From positions 1-52,691 of the forward strand of contig NZ_JAJOMC010000030.1 of assembly GCF_021129155.1 (NCBI RefSeq): 52,691 bases of DNA, read 5' to 3'. This document shows positions 1 through 8,905 of this stretch, one piece after another. The position numbers and the translations under genes were made by a program. This DNA comes from Arthrobacter sp. AK04. GTDB lineage: Bacteria; Actinomycetota; Actinomycetes; Actinomycetales; Micrococcaceae. The notes under the pieces were generated by a model. That model had not been told where the DNA came from, made no database searches, and saw only the letters and a list, made by a program, of their open reading frames with translations. The first letter of the stretch is position 1; each line of letters starts with the position of its first letter.

Positions 1-354
1 GCGCACCCCCTGCCGCCGGCGGGGGCGGCGGGGGTTCCGGGCGCGGCCGCGCCGGCCACGCCGTCTTCCGGAGCACAGGCCGCAGGGGCCGGAGCCGGCC
101 CTGGCATGCGGGCGGCCGACGGCGGTGCACCCGCCCCGGTGCCTCCGGTCACCGTCCTTCCGGTTCCGGCAGTCCAGCTGGCTGTGCACGTGACACCGAT
201 ACCCGCAGACCCGGCACCTGCACAGGCACCTGCCGGTGGTGAAGGCGGTGCTGGCACCGGCGACGGCACGAAGACTAACTCACCGGACGTACCGGGCGGG
301 CCGGATGACACGTCGACGGCGGCCCTCACCATTGTTGACGTCCACAAGAACTAG
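1..354 (+). CDS. C-terminal end of an unidentified protein (5' truncated by window edge)
   Basis: Frame 1 is open from the first base to a TAG stop at 352-354, so this is the 3' end of a gene that begins outside the window. The visible 117 residues are dominated by Ala, Pro and Gly, with a more ordinary tail ending DDTSTAALTIVDVHKN. No domain is recognisable in this part. It is convergent with adnB, the two stops being only about 43 bases apart. In related genomes a phosphotransferase-like gene can occupy this place, but nothing visible here proves that. The first 60 bases are extremely GC-rich, so sequencing error near the edge cannot be excluded. Confidence 0.45.
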   Translation, partial: AHPLPPAGAAGVPGAAAPATPSSGAQAAGAGAGPGMRAADGGAPAPVPPVTVLPVPAVQLAVHVTPIPADPAPAQAPAGGEGGAGTGDGTKTNSPDVPGGPDDTSTAALTIVDVHKN

Positions 355-391
355 CCCGCGGGGCACTTAGGCCAAGGGGACGCCCGCGGGC
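354..391. terminator. Possible hairpin between convergent genes
   Basis: GCCCGCGGG at 354-362 can pair with CCCGCGGGC at 383-391 across a 20-base loop, and the second arm is itself palindromic (GCCCGCGGGC at 382-391). It sits between the upstream plus-strand stop and the adnB stop at 397. There is only a three-T run after it, so it is a weak candidate terminator. Confidence 0.35.
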
Positions 392-396
392 GCCTT

Positions 397-3300
397 TCAG
401 GCAGAGGTGAAAGCAGCCGCGACCATCTCCTCCAGCTGCCCGGCGGATGCGAGGTCGTGGGGCCGCACAATCTCGTTGTCCGCCACGTAGAAGAACGCCG
501 CCCGGACATCCTCCACGGGCACGCCTTTCAGCCGCGACCACGCCAGGCGGTACACGGCAAGCTGCACGGCCCGGGACCGCAGCTGGGCACCTGATGGCCG
601 CCGCCCGGTCTTCCAGTCCACCAGGTCCCAGCGGCCGTCCGCGTCCTGGAAGACGGCGTCGATCCGTCCACGGACCACCACGTCCCCTACCCGCGTCTCC
701 ACCGGCACCTCCACAAAGGCCGGCGAACGGTGGGCCCACGGGGAGGACCGGAAAGTGGCCACCATGGCATCCAGGTCATACGCCGCATCGATGTGGTCAT
801 CCGAGCCCGGCGCTTCGCCGAGGTCGAGCAAGCCTGCGCTTCCGAAGTACTCTTCCACCCAGGCGTGGAAAGCCGTTCCCTTCCGTGCCGACATGCCCGG
901 CTCGCGCGGTACGGGCCTGCGGAGCTGCCAGAGCACCGCCCCTGGGTCTTCCCCCAGGTCCACCAGGGTGGACGCGGAAATATGGGTGGGGAGGTGGACC
1001 TCCTGCACGGACGACTTCCTTGCCCGGCGTTCCAGCAGCAGCGCCGCTTCCCGCGCCCAGCCGGCGGCCGGGCCGGCCAGGGCTGGATCCGGGAGCAAGG
1101 TGTCTTGGCCTGGCACAGCACCCGCCGGCACTCCGGCGCCCAGCAGGGGCAGGGCACTCCCGTCCTGCATGGCCTCCAACGCAGCCATCACCCGGGCGGA
1201 TGCCCTTTCCATGGCATCCCTGCGGCCCCTGGCAAGGCGGAGGCGCTCCCCCGTCCGGGGATCCACCGGCCCCTCCAACGGATCGTAGGGCCAGCCAGCC
1301 ACCTCCAGGTCGACAGTCAGTGGGCTGGCCTCCGGCAAGGAAGCTTCCTCAACCGAACGCGGATGAATGCCTGCCCGCGCTGGAGTACCGTCGCGGGCCG
1401 GTGCGGCCAATGGCTCCAGCTCTGCAAGGAACGGCGACATTTCAGACCGCCCGGACCTGGACCCCACCCACGCTGCGCTGGACGCCCAGAGTACGTGCTT
1501 GGCCCGTGTATAAGCCACGTATGCCAGGCGGCGCTCCTCTGACTCCCCATGCGCCTGGACGGCTGCCTTGAAGTCCTTTTCCGCGTCCAGCCAACCCTTT
1601 TGGTCCGGCTGGTCCAGGTCCCACTGGGGCAAATCCGCCCGGTCGCCGCGCAGCGGCCAGGGCAGGGCAGCTGACCCACTGCTCCAGCGCGAGTCGCGGT
1701 CGCTGGGAAAGTCCTTGGCATTAAGCCCCGGGACAAAGACAACATCCCATTCCAGGCCCTTGGAAGCGTGCACGGTGAGCAGCTGGACAGCCTCACGGTT
1801 GACATCGCTTGGCGGTGCTTCCAGGCCGTTTTCTTCAGCTGACGCCGCCTCCAGCCAGGACAGGAATGCGAGGATGTCCACGCGCTGGGAGGTCCGCAGG
1901 AAGCCCGCGGCTGCATCCTGGAAGGCATCAAGGTTCCGGCGGGCCTGGTGGATGCTGACGCCCGGCCGCGCGGCAACCTCGATGTCGAGGAGCATGGCCC
2001 TTTCCACTTCCCCCAGCAGCGTGGTGAGGTCGTCCCCCAGGTACCCCCGGAGCTGGCGCAGTTCCGCGGAAAGCCGAAGCATCCGCCCGCGCCCGCCCGG
2101 GGTGAGGGACCTGCCGTTCGATGAGGTCCATCCCTCCCGTGGCAGCCAGTCCAGCGCCTCCACCAGGCTGGCGGCGTCTGTGAGGTCGCCTTCCAGGACG
2201 GCCGGCTCGCCGTCCGGGACGTTGTCATCGGCCGCTCCGGGCTGGCCGCGCCGCCGGGCCAGCTGGCTGGACCAGTCCCTCAGCGCCATCAAATCCGCAG
2301 GGCCTATCCGCCAGCGGGCCCCGGCCAACAGGCGCATCAGCGCGTCGGAGCGGCCGGGGTCGGCGAGGACGCGCAAGGTGGCCACGAGATCGACAATTTC
2401 AGGAGTATCGAGGAGGCCGCCAAGACCGACGATCTCATAGGCAATCCCCCGGGCCTCCAACTGGCGGCGGATGGGCTCCATCTGGGCACGACGCCGGCAC
2501 AGCACTGCGATGGCGGGCGGAACCGGGGAACCGTCAGGCTTGAGCTCAAAGTCCGTCACACGGTATTTGAGGACGTCCTCAGCGAGCGCGGCGGCTTCGT
2601 CCACGTCGCTGGCAAACCGGCCCAGCACCACAGATCCCGCGGTTGCGTGCGGACTGGGCTGCAGCGGCGGCACTTCGGGGGCCGCCGCTGCTCCCCCGCC
2701 GGCCGGGCCGCGCTGCGCGGCCGCCCGTCCCAGGGATTCGGACATGACGTTGGCCGCCGCCAGGATAGATCGCCCGTTCCGCCATGCCGTTGTCAGGTAG
2801 GACGTCGGCGCAGGAGCCCAGGTCCCGGCGTCTTCCGCTGCCTCTTTCCCTACGGCCGTTTCCTCCGCTGCCCCCTTACCGCTCGTCCCCGTCCTCACCG
2901 GGAACTCCCGTACAAAATGGAAGAGCTGCCCCGCCGAGGCGCCACGGAATCCGTAAATTGACTGGTTGGGATCGCCCACGGCCGTCACCGCATGCCCGCC
3001 GCCGAAGAGCCGCGAAAACAGGACCAGCTGGGCGTGGGAGGTGTCCTGGAACTCGTCCAGCAGGACCACCTTGTAGCGCTGCCGCTCCATCTGGGCAGCC
3101 AGGGGGACTTCCCGCGCCACACGGGCGGCGAGGGCCACCAGGTCGCCAAAGTCCAGTGCACCCCGCGCCCGCTTGGCCGCCGCATAGCGTCCAACCATGT
3201 CAGCCACGCTTGCCCTGGTCCGCAGCATCCCGGCGAGATCGGCCACTGCCTGCGGCGGGTTCTTCTTTTTATCGGCAAGGTAAGGGAGTGACTCGAAGTC

Positions 3301-4044
3301 GGACAACCGCGCCATGAGCCACGCTTCAACGTCCTCGGGCTCCTGGAGGTGCTCGGCGCACTCACCGGCCAGCTGAATAACTGCCTTCACAAGCGTGGAC
3401 TTGGCAGCCCGGAAATGCCCGTATTCGCCGTCATAGGCCTCCACGACCTCACTGGCCAGTTGCCAGGCCTGGGCACCGCCCAGCAGGACCACATCACGCT
3501 CCACACCCAGCCGGAGCCCGTAATCGGAGACGATGCCGCTGGCGAACGAGTGGTACGTGGAGACTTTCGGTTCCAGGGCATCGCTGCTAAGCAGTCCCTC
3601 CGGAAAAACCCCCCGGCCTTTATCCCGGTCAGCCGTGTCCTGGGCCATCTTGTCCTGGGCAACCAGGCGCTGGAGGGCAGCCAGCTTCGCACGGATGCGG
3701 GATGCCAGTTCACCCGCTGCTTTCCGGGTGAAGGTCACGCCCAAGACTTCCTCCGGCCTCACCCAACCGTTGGCCACAAGCCAGACCACGCGGTCGGCCA
3801 TGGTGGCCGTCTTCCCCGATCCTGCCCCCGCAATGACCAGCCGCGGGGTCAGCGGCGAGGCAATGATGGCCGACTGTTCCGGGGTGGGAACGTTTTTTTC
3901 ACCCAGAAGCACAGATAGCTCTTCCGGACTGAACCGCGGCGGGGGCGGTGTGGCGGCAACGGCCCCGTGCCCGGCAGCCAAGGGTATGGCGGCCGACGGC
4001 CCGGCAGCAAAGGAAGCCTCCTGCTCTTGCACATCCTGCGTCAT
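397..4044 (-). CDS. adnB: AdnB-type helicase-nuclease subunit (UvrD-like motor plus RecB-like nuclease)
   Basis: This is the lead motor subunit of the heterodimeric AdnAB machine, which resects double-strand breaks before RecA loading in actinobacteria. It is a 1215-residue protein. The N-terminal superfamily 1A helicase has an intact Walker A (AGAGSGKT, residues 72-79), the Walker B box DEFQDT (330-335), motif V (TVHASKGLEWD) and motif VI (AYTRAKHVLW). The C-terminal RecB-family nuclease shows GTAFHAWVEEYF, then the GRIDAVF ... LVDWKTGRRP ... QLAVYRLAW signature with the catalytic Asp/Asp/Lys set. The ATG at 4042-4044 overlaps the adnA stop in an ATGA, so translation is probably coupled. The length is somewhat above the roughly 1100 residues I recall for mycobacterial AdnB, because of low-complexity inserts. 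The family assignment rests on the paired architecture and gene order. Confidence 0.9.
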   Translation of the reverse strand: MTQDVQEQEASFAAGPSAAIPLAAGHGAVAATPPPPRFSPEELSVLLGEKNVPTPEQSAIIASPLTPRLVIAGAGSGKTATMADRVVWLVANGWVRPEEVLGVTFTRKAAGELASRIRAKLAALQRLVAQDKMAQDTADRDKGRGVFPEGLLSSDALEPKVSTYHSFASGIVSDYGLRLGVERDVVLLGGAQAWQLASEVVEAYDGEYGHFRAAKSTLVKAVIQLAGECAEHLQEPEDVEAWLMARLSDFESLPYLADKKKNPPQAVADLAGMLRTRASVADMVGRYAAAKRARGALDFGDLVALAARVAREVPLAAQMERQRYKVVLLDEFQDTSHAQLVLFSRLFGGGHAVTAVGDPNQSIYGFRGASAGQLFHFVREFPVRTGTSGKGAAEETAVGKEAAEDAGTWAPAPTSYLTTAWRNGRSILAAANVMSESLGRAAAQRGPAGGGAAAAPEVPPLQPSPHATAGSVVLGRFASDVDEAAALAEDVLKYRVTDFELKPDGSPVPPAIAVLCRRRAQMEPIRRQLEARGIAYEIVGLGGLLDTPEIVDLVATLRVLADPGRSDALMRLLAGARWRIGPADLMALRDWSSQLARRRGQPGAADDNVPDGEPAVLEGDLTDAASLVEALDWLPREGWTSSNGRSLTPGGRGRMLRLSAELRQLRGYLGDDLTTLLGEVERAMLLDIEVAARPGVSIHQARRNLDAFQDAAAGFLRTSQRVDILAFLSWLEAASAEENGLEAPPSDVNREAVQLLTVHASKGLEWDVVFVPGLNAKDFPSDRDSRWSSGSAALPWPLRGDRADLPQWDLDQPDQKGWLDAEKDFKAAVQAHGESEERRLAYVAYTRAKHVLWASSAAWVGSRSGRSEMSPFLAELEPLAAPARDGTPARAGIHPRSVEEASLPEASPLTVDLEVAGWPYDPLEGPVDPRTGERLRLARGRRDAMERASARVMAALEAMQDGSALPLLGAGVPAGAVPGQDTLLPDPALAGPAAGWAREAALLLERRARKSSVQEVHLPTHISASTLVDLGEDPGAVLWQLRRPVPREPGMSARKGTAFHAWVEEYFGSAGLLDLGEAPGSDDHIDAAYDLDAMVATFRSSPWAHRSPAFVEVPVETRVGDVVVRGRIDAVFQDADGRWDLVDWKTGRRPSGAQLRSRAVQLAVYRLAWSRLKGVPVEDVRAAFFYVADNEIVRPHDLASAGQLEEMVAAAFTSA

Positions 4045-7000
4045 TCAGTCACTTGCCTTCCACGCACACACAACGGACAGACCTCGGGGAGCTGGCAGCC
4101 ATGGCCGCCGTGGCTGCCTTTGGACGGATCATGCCGTGCTTCGAAGGCGCTGCCACCCATCACCGACGCCGCATCCTTCACCATGTCAAGGGCCCAGTTG
4201 TCCTGGGGATCGATCGGGTCCTGCTGCTGGATGGCCGGACTTTTCGCTCCGGTTCCCAGCTGGGCCAGTACAGCCCCGCCGGGCACCGCACCCGGCTGGC
4301 TGCCCGGACCGTCGTCGAACCCGCCGGCAAGCACAGCGGCCTGGTAGGCGCCCAGCTGCGGATGCCGCGCCAGTTCCGCCTTGCCTGGCTGGCGTTTCCC
4401 CGTCTTCAGATCCACGATCACCAGCCTGCCCTCGGCATCTATCTCCAGACGGTCCACCTGGCCGCGCAGGACGGCGTCCCGGTCCGGGGCGTCGTCAACG
4501 GGGACCCTGCCAAGCCCCACCTCGAAATCCTGTTCCACTCCAACGAGGCTCCTGCCCTCGCTGCGCATCAGGAGGACGTACTGCGCCAGCTTTCGCACCA
4601 TGGTCTCGGCACGATGGAAATCAAGCCTGCCCTCCCAGTTGTCCTTCATGCCCAGGGCAGGCCAGCGCCGGACGAGCTCAGCGACGTACTCGGCGCCGGA
4701 GGCATCCGGCAGTTCCTGGGCAATCGCGTGGACCAGGGTGCCCAGGCTGCGGGCGAAGTCCGTGGCAGCTTCGCCCCCCGCGGCCTGGACGAACCAGTCG
4801 AGCGGTGATTTCTGGACTGTCTCCACTTTTGACGGCGAAACGAAGACCGTACCGCCGGGTGGAACCACTGCCGCTTCGGAGCTCAGCGGCGGAAGACCCC
4901 ACCAGCTCTGCGGATGCGCGCCCGGGACCGGCGGCTCCGCCTTGGCCAGGCGTGCTAGCACTCTGGCGGCTTCCTCAGCCTGCGGAGCGTCCCTTCCGTC
5001 GAGCTGGGCATGCTGCCGCAGCTCGGCAACAAGCGCCCGGAGCGTCATGGGGCGCTCCACCGAGGTGAAGCCGCGGGTTTCCTGTCCGGGCGCCAAAGGT
5101 GCCACGTAGTCAAGGAAGGAGGAGGGCTGGTCGTCTTCCGAAGATACAGCGGTGCAGACCAGAAGGTCGCGGGCGCGGGACACTGCAGTGGAAAAGCTGC
5201 GGAGCTCGTCATACCGGATATCGCGAAGCCGGCTCAGGGGATCCCGCTGCAGGGCGTAGCCGGCGCCGTGCTCCACCGCATCGCTGTACAGGGTGCTTCC
5301 CAGGAGCTCGCCGCGGAGCCGGGTGTTCGGCCAGACGCCCTCCTGGAGGCCGGCAACAATCACCACCGGCCATTCACGCCCGGCTGCACTGGCAGGAGTC
5401 ATAAGTTCGACGGCGTCGTCCACCTGGGCTCGGGCGGCAAGGGTGTCCATGGGCAGCTCCTGGTTCAGGAGATATTCGAGGAACTGTTCAGGGCCCGCCC
5501 CGGGCATCTGGTCCACGTAGCGCTCCGCGGTGTGGAACAACGCCATCATGGCGTCCAGGTCGCGGTCGGCCCGGGCTCCGTGGGGTCCGCCGGAGAGAGC
5601 CGTCCCGGTCCAGCTGCCGGCCAGCCCGGTGGAGTTCCAGAGGGCCCAGAGGACTGACTCGGCGTTGGCGCCGGGTTCAGCAGCTGCCCGGCTGCCTGCC
5701 TGGATCATGCGTGCCGCCCGCCGTGCGGCACGGCCCTCGATGCCGAGGGTTGACAGCGCGCCGGGCTCCAGCAGCGCCTCGACCAGCAGCGCATCGCTGG
5801 TCCGCCCTCCGCCGCCCAGGATTTCTTCCCTTCTCAGGGATTGCCGCAGCCGGCGGAGCTCAATGGACGTTGCTCCGCCGATACGCGAGGTCAGGAGCGA
5901 CACTGCTGCTTCGGGGGTGAGCAGTGCCGGGTCCAGCGCGATGGCGAAAGCATCGAGCAGCGGACGGACGGCTACCTCGTCCCGGACAGCGGACTCAGCC
6001 ACCGGGACCCGAACGGCGATCCCCTGGCCGGACAGATACCGCTGGAACTCGCTGACCTGCGCGCCGTTGCGCACGATGACCGCGACGTCGGCCAGGTCCC
6101 GGCCCTGGTTGATGTGCTGGTCCAGGATCCGCTGGGCCACGTAGCGGAGTTCGTGCACGGCGGACGGAACGAGGTGTGCTTCCACTGCCCCTTCCGGCCC
6201 GCCGCAGCCGGCGTGTTCGAGGCGCCTGGCCAGCTGGCCGCCGGCCCTCTGGGAGATCCGTCCGGCAACGCCCAGCCAGGCTTCGGCAACCGCTGGTTTC
6301 TGGCGGTGGGCATGCCGCAGCGGACGCTCCACAACGGGGGCGCCGGGCGACAGCAGGTGCGGCAGCTCAGCCACGAGGTCTGGCCTTGCCCCACGGAAGC
6401 CCTGGACGACGGTGTCCGGGCAGAAGGCAACGAAGGAGTCCTTGCCGCCGGCGATATCGGCCAGCAGCTCAAAGACTGCGGGGTTGGCCTCCTGGATGTC
6501 GTCTACCAGGATGACCTGCAGCCGTTCGCGTTCCGCAGCCAGGAACGCAGGAAAGTCCTGGAATATCTGCCGGGCAGCCGTGATGATCCCGGCGGGGTCG
6601 AAAGCCTCAGGCATCCGCAGGTCCAGGACGTCCCGGTACTCCGAGTAGAGGGCGGCAGCGGCAATCCAGTCCGGCCTGCCGCAGTCATGTCCAAGCCGCA
6701 CAAGGTCCTCCGGGGTGCGTCCCGATTCGATGATCCGGTCAAACAACTGCCGGACCTCCTGCCGGAAACCGCGGGTTTCCAGCGCTCCCTCCATATCCGC
6801 CGGCCAGGGCAGTTCCAGCCCCGGAAGCCGGTGTCCTTCAAGGAGCTCCTTGATAATGAGGTCCTGCTCGGGGCCCGACAGGAGCCTGGGCTGCCTCGAC
6901 AGGGAAAGAAGCCCTTCGGCTTTGGCCCGCCTGATGACATCGAAGGCGTAGGAGGCCCAGGTGCGCGCCGGCGTTGTGCTCAGGCTCCTGTCCAACCGTG

Positions 7001-7394
7001 CGGTAAAGCGGTCACGAAGGGTATCTGCGGCCAGGCGGCTGGGTGCCAGAATCAGCATTCGCTCAGGATCCACGCCGTCCCGGAATGCCCGGCGGACGGC
7101 GGCCTCGACGAGGGTGGTGGTCTTGCCTGTTCCCGGAGCGCCGGGCATCAGTACCGGGCCGGCTCCTTGGGGGACATCAACGGCGGCCTGCTGGTCGGCA
7201 GTCAGCCGGGGCTCTACCGCATGGATGTGGCGGGGCGGCAGCAGCCTGAGGCCGGCTGCCTCCGGGTTTCCCTGGCTGCGGTCCGGGCTGCCGCCTCCAG
7301 GGCCGGCAGTTGTGTCCGTATCAGTTGCCGGACCTGCCGGCGCAGCATCCCGGTACTCGTCTCGTGGGCCGGTCAAAGGCGTTGTTGCTGTCAC
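4041..7394 (-). CDS. adnA: AdnA-type helicase-nuclease subunit
   Basis: This is the partner of AdnB, a protein of 1117 residues. It has a Walker A (GAPGTGKT, about 84-91) and a weakened Walker B (VDDIQEA in place of DExQD), as expected for the auxiliary motor of AdnAB. The C-terminal RecB-like nuclease is complete: GTLVHAIAQ, GQVDRLEI, IVDLKTGKRQPGK, then QLGAYQAAV. Mycobacterial AdnA carries an iron-sulfur subdomain. Here the position just before the nuclease reads KSPLDWF, with Ser where a Cys would be expected. The C-terminus reads GHGCQLPEVCPLCVRGRQ, so the usual four-Cys arrangement looks altered (see findings). ATGA overlaps join it both to the upstream alkyltransferase-like gene (7391-7394) and to adnB (4041-4044), indicating one co-translated operon. 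Confidence 0.9.
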   Translation of the reverse strand: MTATTPLTGPRDEYRDAAPAGPATDTDTTAGPGGGSPDRSQGNPEAAGLRLLPPRHIHAVEPRLTADQQAAVDVPQGAGPVLMPGAPGTGKTTTLVEAAVRRAFRDGVDPERMLILAPSRLAADTLRDRFTARLDRSLSTTPARTWASYAFDVIRRAKAEGLLSLSRQPRLLSGPEQDLIIKELLEGHRLPGLELPWPADMEGALETRGFRQEVRQLFDRIIESGRTPEDLVRLGHDCGRPDWIAAAALYSEYRDVLDLRMPEAFDPAGIITAARQIFQDFPAFLAAERERLQVILVDDIQEANPAVFELLADIAGGKDSFVAFCPDTVVQGFRGARPDLVAELPHLLSPGAPVVERPLRHAHRQKPAVAEAWLGVAGRISQRAGGQLARRLEHAGCGGPEGAVEAHLVPSAVHELRYVAQRILDQHINQGRDLADVAVIVRNGAQVSEFQRYLSGQGIAVRVPVAESAVRDEVAVRPLLDAFAIALDPALLTPEAAVSLLTSRIGGATSIELRRLRQSLRREEILGGGGRTSDALLVEALLEPGALSTLGIEGRAARRAARMIQAGSRAAAEPGANAESVLWALWNSTGLAGSWTGTALSGGPHGARADRDLDAMMALFHTAERYVDQMPGAGPEQFLEYLLNQELPMDTLAARAQVDDAVELMTPASAAGREWPVVIVAGLQEGVWPNTRLRGELLGSTLYSDAVEHGAGYALQRDPLSRLRDIRYDELRSFSTAVSRARDLLVCTAVSSEDDQPSSFLDYVAPLAPGQETRGFTSVERPMTLRALVAELRQHAQLDGRDAPQAEEAARVLARLAKAEPPVPGAHPQSWWGLPPLSSEAAVVPPGGTVFVSPSKVETVQKSPLDWFVQAAGGEAATDFARSLGTLVHAIAQELPDASGAEYVAELVRRWPALGMKDNWEGRLDFHRAETMVRKLAQYVLLMRSEGRSLVGVEQDFEVGLGRVPVDDAPDRDAVLRGQVDRLEIDAEGRLVIVDLKTGKRQPGKAELARHPQLGAYQAAVLAGGFDDGPGSQPGAVPGGAVLAQLGTGAKSPAIQQQDPIDPQDNWALDMVKDAASVMGGSAFEARHDPSKGSHGGHGCQLPEVCPLCVRGRQVTE

Positions 7395-7807
7395 CCAGAC
7401 ATTCCATCATCAGCCACTGACAATCCATGCAGCCGCCGCTCCAGCCCGCCGGCAACGGCATCAATTACGTCCAGTTCACCTTCGGTCGGCGTCCACCTGG
7501 CGGCCAAAAGATCCACGCGCCAGCGTCCTTCCCGGGTCCGTTCGTATTCCACATATGCGCCCACCAGGGGTGTCCCCTCGGCGAGGTAATGGCTGAGGGC
7601 TTCAGCCTCATGCCCGGCAGGTGCATGGCCGCTCGCCTTGAGGATCCGCCACCAGGGCACGCCGCTTCCGTAGTGGCTCATCACGCTGCCTACCTGCCTG
7701 GGGCCTCCCGAGCCCAGCAGCTCGGCGACGTCGCTATACGCCACGGCGGAGGCGGCGGGCACCAGCTCCACCACGGCCAGCACCGCGTCCACGTACTCAA
7801 TCCGCAT
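7391..7807 (-). CDS. Alkyltransferase-like protein (ATL, MGMT-related DNA-binding protein)
   Basis: The 138-residue protein matches the DNA-binding domain of O6-alkylguanine-DNA alkyltransferases: an N-terminal helical segment, the RQVGSVMSHYGSG helix (residues 37-49), then VPWWRILKASG. In true MGMT the active site is PCHR; here it is P51-W52-W53-R54, so the alkyl-accepting Cys is absent. ATLs of this kind are known to bind O6-alkylguanine and hand it to nucleotide excision repair; whether this one does so is inferred. It heads the adnA-adnB operon, and its stop overlaps the adnA start. The start at 7807 lies only six bases downstream of a TAGATT -10 box, suggesting a nearly leaderless mRNA. 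Confidence 0.85.
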   Translation of the reverse strand: MRIEYVDAVLAVVELVPAASAVAYSDVAELLGSGGPRQVGSVMSHYGSGVPWWRILKASGHAPAGHEAEALSHYLAEGTPLVGAYVEYERTREGRWRVDLLAARWTPTEGELDVIDAVAGGLERRLHGLSVADDGMSG

Positions 7808-7813
7808 TGATCC

Positions 7814-7819
7814 AATCTA
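7814..7819 (-). promoter_or_regulatory. Candidate -10 box for the ATL-adnA-adnB operon
   Basis: On the minus strand the hexamer TAGATT is followed by GGATCA and the ATG at 7807, leaving almost no 5' leader. No good -35 is seen at 17 bases. It lies in the 63-base gap between the divergent ATL and exonuclease genes. Confidence 0.35.
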
Positions 7820-7870
7820 GCGGCAGTGGCGCTCCACGGAATTGTCAGTGGTGCCCTTTAGCGTTGACAT

Positions 7871-8581
7871 ATGAGCACTTGGAACACCCTCCCCCGCGCA
7901 GCGTTCGACCTCGAAACCACGGGGCGCAACTCGCGGGCTGCACGTATCGTCACGGCTTCGGTAACGGTGGTGGACCACAACGGCGACGTCATCAGGGAAC
8001 ATGAGTGGCTGGCCGATCCCGGGGTGGAGATTCCCACGGAAGCCAGCGACGTGCACGGGGTAACCACGGAAAAAGCGCGGCGGGAGGGCCGGCCTGCACA
8101 CGAAGTCACGCAGGAGCTTGCCTCAGTCCTGCAGGAACTTTTCGACACGAACGTCCCCGTCATCGCTTTCAACGCGAGCTACGACTTCACCGTCCTGGCC
8201 GCGGAGTCCGCACGGTATGGCGTGCCCCAGCTGAGCCGCTTCCCGGTCCTGGATCCCTACATCATGAACAAGCAGGTGGACCGCTACCGGAAAGGCAAGC
8301 GCACCCTGACGGCTCTGTGCGAAGAGTACGGCGTGGTCCTGGACAACGCCCACACCTCCGCGGCCGATGCCCTGGCCACGCTGAGGGTCCTGGACGCCAT
8401 GGCCGGGAAATTTCCCAAACTGATGATGCCCGCCAGCCAGCTTCACCAGCTGCAGGTGGACTGGGCCATCAGCCAGGCTGCGGACTTCCAGGGGTACCTC
8501 CGGAAAACCAAGCCGGCTGCGGTCATCGAGGGTGACTGGCCCGTGCTTCCCCCGCAGGACGCAAGCCTCGGCGGCTTCTGA
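7871..8581 (+). CDS. DnaQ-like 3'-5' exonuclease (DEDDh family)
   Basis: This is a 236-residue RNase T/DnaQ-fold exonuclease. The ExoI motif is FDLETTG (D13, E15), ExoII is AFNASYDF (D105), and ExoIII is HTSAADA (H161, D166), so all DEDDh metal ligands and the general base are present. Only the exonuclease domain is there, with no polymerase-binding or BRCT region recognised. It could be a stand-alone proofreading or repair exonuclease rather than the dedicated DNA polymerase III epsilon subunit. No convincing Shine-Dalgarno precedes the ATG at 7871 (the preceding bases read TTGACAT), so leaderless translation is possible. It is divergent from the AdnAB operon, which fits a DNA repair role. 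Confidence 0.85.
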   Translation: MSTWNTLPRAAFDLETTGRNSRAARIVTASVTVVDHNGDVIREHEWLADPGVEIPTEASDVHGVTTEKARREGRPAHEVTQELASVLQELFDTNVPVIAFNASYDFTVLAAESARYGVPQLSRFPVLDPYIMNKQVDRYRKGKRTLTALCEEYGVVLDNAHTSAADALATLRVLDAMAGKFPKLMMPASQLHQLQVDWAISQAADFQGYLRKTKPAAVIEGDWPVLPPQDASLGGF

Positions 8582-8905
8582 AAACTGCCGCCGCAAAGGT
8601 GCGAGGCAAGTCACAGTAACAGGGCTTCACATAGGGGTACCTAATTCGCATCCGCACATTCGGAGTCTTCCTGCCCGGCCCGTTCGATCGAAGTGGAGGA
8701 CGCCCCCACGAGGGAAGAATCTTCGATTCTGGCAGTCCTCACTGCTCACCCGTTCGGATCATCACGGAAAAGGGGCAGGTGAGAGAATAAAGTTTTGCGG
8801 TCACCCCTGCCTTGCCGTGCGTGAACAGCGCCGGGCAGGTGCCAGGCGCCACAGCGCAGCCTCGCGGCCCGGTTGACTAATGACTCAGATGAAAGCGACA
8901 ACCTG
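8582..8905. other. 324-base intergenic region ahead of the ABC importer
   Basis: This is the longest gene-free stretch in the window. It contains the nonamer GGGCAGGTG twice (8773-8781 and 8833-8841). A weak hairpin pairs GGCAGG (8774-8779) with CCTGCC (8806-8811), and the loop between contains an A/T-rich GAATAAAG. CCGGGC (8831-8836) can also pair with GCCCGG (8867-8872). I do not recognise a riboswitch class, and no promoter can be placed with confidence. Confidence 0.5.

Noticed and set aside
5841..7589. Long open frame (582 codons) on the plus strand opposite adnA
   Set aside because: It is exactly antisense to the motif-bearing adnA and ATL genes, has no recognisable domain or start context, and is the expected mirror of a GC-rich coding sequence.
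8582..8905. Riboswitch or T-box before the ABC importer
   Set aside because: Hairpins are weak and no known conserved core was recognised; kept only as an unexplained leader.
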